A stretch of 7,301 nucleotides of DNA from Candidatus Saccharimonadota bacterium (GTDB lineage: Bacteria; Patescibacteriota; Saccharimonadia; Saccharimonadales; SZUA-47), in assembly GCA_003231925.1 (NCBI GenBank), contig QIKK01000039.1, positions 1 to 7,301 of the forward strand, in the 5' to 3' direction. Position numbers and translations under genes: made by a program. Under the pieces are notes generated by a model. It was not told the origin of the DNA. It was given only the letters and a program-made list of their open reading frames with translations, and made no database searches. The stretch's first letter is position 1; every line of letters starts with the position of its first letter. Below, one piece after another: positions 5,477 through 7,301 of the stretch.

Positions 5477-7301
5477 ATGAGTAAAAACGTAACACGACTT
5501 TTTGGGCAATTTTGTCCCGAGCACTATGACCTCCATGTCACTATCAGCAAGGATAAATTATCTTTTACTGGAACTGTAACTATCCGGGGAGTCAGAAAAA
5601 GCAAACCATTAGCACGTCTAACCCTACATCAGAAAGCTCTAAAAATTACTAATCCAAAAATCTCCTACTTAAATAAAAAGGGAATAAAAACCAATATTAA
5701 TCTTACTCGAGTTCTGCACCATAAGTCTTATGATGAAGTAAGATTACATTCCGATAAAGCACTATACCCTGGAAAATATATAATCTCGATGGAATTTGCA
5801 GGAAAAATAACAAAAAATATGGAGGGAATCTACCCCTGCCTTTTCACAGATTCAAAAGAACAGAAAAAGCTCATTGTGACTCAATTTGAGAGTCACCATG
5901 CCCGTGAAGTCTTTCCTTGTATCGATGAGCCCGAAGCCAAAGCGACATTTAAACTAACCTTGACTCATGCCATACAAGAAATCTCCCTAAGTAATACAAT
6001 GCAAAAAAATGAAACAATAAAGGGCAGCCTAAAGACAACAGAATTTAAAACAACCCCACTGATGAGTACCTATTTATTGGCTTTTGTAGTTGGAGAATTG
6101 GGGTCTCTGCAAACAAAAAGTAAAAGTGGTATTTTAATTAGAACTTTTGCGACAAAAGATCAATTACAAAACAGCCGTTTTACTTTAGAGATTGCCTCTA
6201 AATTCTTAGATTTTTATGAAGAATATTTTGACATAAAATACCCTTTAGAAAAATGCGACTTTATAGCCTTACCCGATTTTGCCAATGGAGCAATGGAAAA
6301 TTGGGGATTAATCACCTTTAGAGAACAAGCCATGCTAGTTGATATAAAAAATACTACTCGGGGAACTAAACAATATATAGCTCTAGTTGTTGCCCACGAG
6401 CTAACCCACCAATGGTTTGGCAACTTAGTAACTATGCAGTGGTGGACTGATCTCTGGCTTAACGAGGGCTTTGCTAGTTGGATGGCCTACCTTGCAGTAG
6501 ATAAATCATTCCCGGAGTGGAGCGTATGGGCACAATTCGTGTTAGATGAAAAACAACCTGCATTAAAATTAGATGCACTAGAGCATACCCACCCAGTAGA
6601 GGTTGCTGTTTACCACCCAGATGAAATTAGAACTATTTTCGACATTATTGGCTATGAAAAAGGAGCAAGTGTCATTGACATGCTACAAGATTACCTTGGT
6701 GCTGATGTCTTTAGGGATGGGCTACGATACTATCTAAAAAAATATGCCTATAAAAATACAGAAACTGCTGACCTATGGGAGGCTTTAGAAAAAATTTCTA
6801 ACAAAAAAGTCAGTAAACTTATGGGAGTTTGGACATCTAAACCAGGTTATCCTCTATTAATAGTAGATCAGATTAACGATCATCTTAGGATAGAACAGTC
6901 CCGTTTTGTAATAAATCCAACTTCTAAGGCTCGCCAAGACAAAACTCTTTGGCCTGTACCTCTGCTAAACAATGGCTTAGATCGGAAAATAATAACTAAA
7001 AGAAAAGAAAATGTTGTAATTATTAACCAAGAAGAATCCATAAAGCTCAATGACAGCCAACGCGGATTCTACAGGGTTATATATGCTGACAAAATACAAA
7101 AAGTTCTATTAGAAAGACTGCGCGCCGGAAAAATTAATTCAGTAGATAGAATGGGGCTTCTATCCGACAGCCTAGAGGCCACAAGAGCAGGCTATCAAAA
7201 GATTGATACATTTCTGAATCTGTTAAGCGAATACTCTGGCGAGAATTCTTTAAGCACGTGGGGCATTATAGCTGAGGGTATATCGAGTATCCGGAATATT
7301 C
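5477..7301 (+). CDS. pepN: M1-family (gluzincin) zinc aminopeptidase, N-terminal 608 residues, cut by window edge
   Basis: The product is predicted to remove N-terminal residues from peptides, using one zinc. Residues about 6-205 form the N-terminal beta domain (P-E-H-Y-D-L near 14-19; Q-F-E at 136-138). The exopeptidase motif G-A-M-E-N is at 271-275 and the zinc site H307-E-L-T-H311 is followed by third ligand E330 in L-N-E-G-F, the exact HExxH-x18-E spacing. The probable transition-state tyrosine is Y393 in G-Y-E-K-G. All catalytic residues are present. No signal peptide is seen, so it is probably cytosolic, finishing peptides made by Clp-type proteases or imported from a host. Related enzymes run to about 850 residues, so roughly the last quarter (helical C-terminal domain) lies off the right edge. 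The ATG is chosen because the -10 box sits 7 nt upstream and the protein begins just before the beta domain. The sequence resembles the APN/puromycin-sensitive branch. The symbol pepN is the customary family label, not proof of orthology to E. coli PepN. Confidence 0.95.
   Translation, partial: MSKNVTRLFGQFCPEHYDLHVTISKDKLSFTGTVTIRGVRKSKPLARLTLHQKALKITNPKISYLNKKGIKTNINLTRVLHHKSYDEVRLHSDKALYPGKYIISMEFAGKITKNMEGIYPCLFTDSKEQKKLIVTQFESHHAREVFPCIDEPEAKATFKLTLTHAIQEISLSNTMQKNETIKGSLKTTEFKTTPLMSTYLLAFVVGELGSLQTKSKSGILIRTFATKDQLQNSRFTLEIASKFLDFYEEYFDIKYPLEKCDFIALPDFANGAMENWGLITFREQAMLVDIKNTTRGTKQYIALVVAHELTHQWFGNLVTMQWWTDLWLNEGFASWMAYLAVDKSFPEWSVWAQFVLDEKQPALKLDALEHTHPVEVAVYHPDEIRTIFDIIGYEKGASVIDMLQDYLGADVFRDGLRYYLKKYAYKNTETADLWEALEKISNKKVSKLMGVWTSKPGYPLLIVDQINDHLRIEQSRFVINPTSKARQDKTLWPVPLLNNGLDRKIITKRKENVVIINQEESIKLNDSQRGFYRVIYADKIQKVLLERLRAGKINSVDRMGLLSDSLEATRAGYQKIDTFLNLLSEYSGENSLSTWGIIAEGISSIRNI

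Noticed and set aside
6214..6423. 69-codon minus-strand ORF inside the M1 peptidase gene
   Set aside because: It is antisense to the GAMEN/HELTH catalytic region, whose plus-strand coding is certain.

Overview
The window reads as chromosomal DNA of a small-genome bacterium of the Patescibacteria/CPR type, most likely Candidatus Saccharibacteria (TM7). This is inferred from gene content and style: AT-rich DNA, compact spacing, TGA used as a stop, a membrane-anchored HEMLH protein of a kind I associate with this group, and several genes lacking a Shine-Dalgarno. No 16S rRNA or other decisive marker is present, so the assignment is moderate.

The left 5.2 kb is transcribed leftwards (minus strand). 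In transcription order it holds nusA (3965-5158), clpC (1225-3726), a membrane-anchored putative zinc metalloprotease (379-1203, with its natural 3' end displaced into another frame at 243-386), and the first 64 codons of radA (1-193, running off the left edge). The right part (5477-7301) is transcribed rightwards and holds the first 608 codons of an M1-family aminopeptidase that runs off the right edge.

The 238-bp nusA-clpC gap holds a perfect CIRCE operator (3901-3927). A sigma-70-type promoter has its -35 box inside the operator spacer, and is followed by a ~150-nt structured leader and a strong SD. clpC is therefore predicted to be a HrcA-repressed heat-shock gene. The 318-bp divergent nusA/M1 gap holds an extended -10 promoter for nusA, an intrinsic-terminator-like hairpin between that promoter and nusA, a heptanucleotide tandem array of about 11 full units, and the M1 promoter.

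The window shows two styles of gene start. nusA and clpC have a leader with a hairpin near the predicted 5' end and a Shine-Dalgarno. radA, the metalloprotease and the M1 peptidase have no Shine-Dalgarno, and all share GCTACACTAT immediately upstream of the start codon. Read as a -10 box (TACACT), it places +1 at or next to the start codon, so these three are predicted to be leaderless.

The clpC-to-radA order recalls the Firmicutes ctsR-mcsA-mcsB-clpC-radA-disA cluster. Here CIRCE/HrcA takes the place of CtsR and a membrane protease gene sits between clpC and radA. Proteolysis is the common theme: a cytosolic unfoldase for ClpP, a membrane-anchored metalloprotease candidate and a peptide-trimming aminopeptidase.
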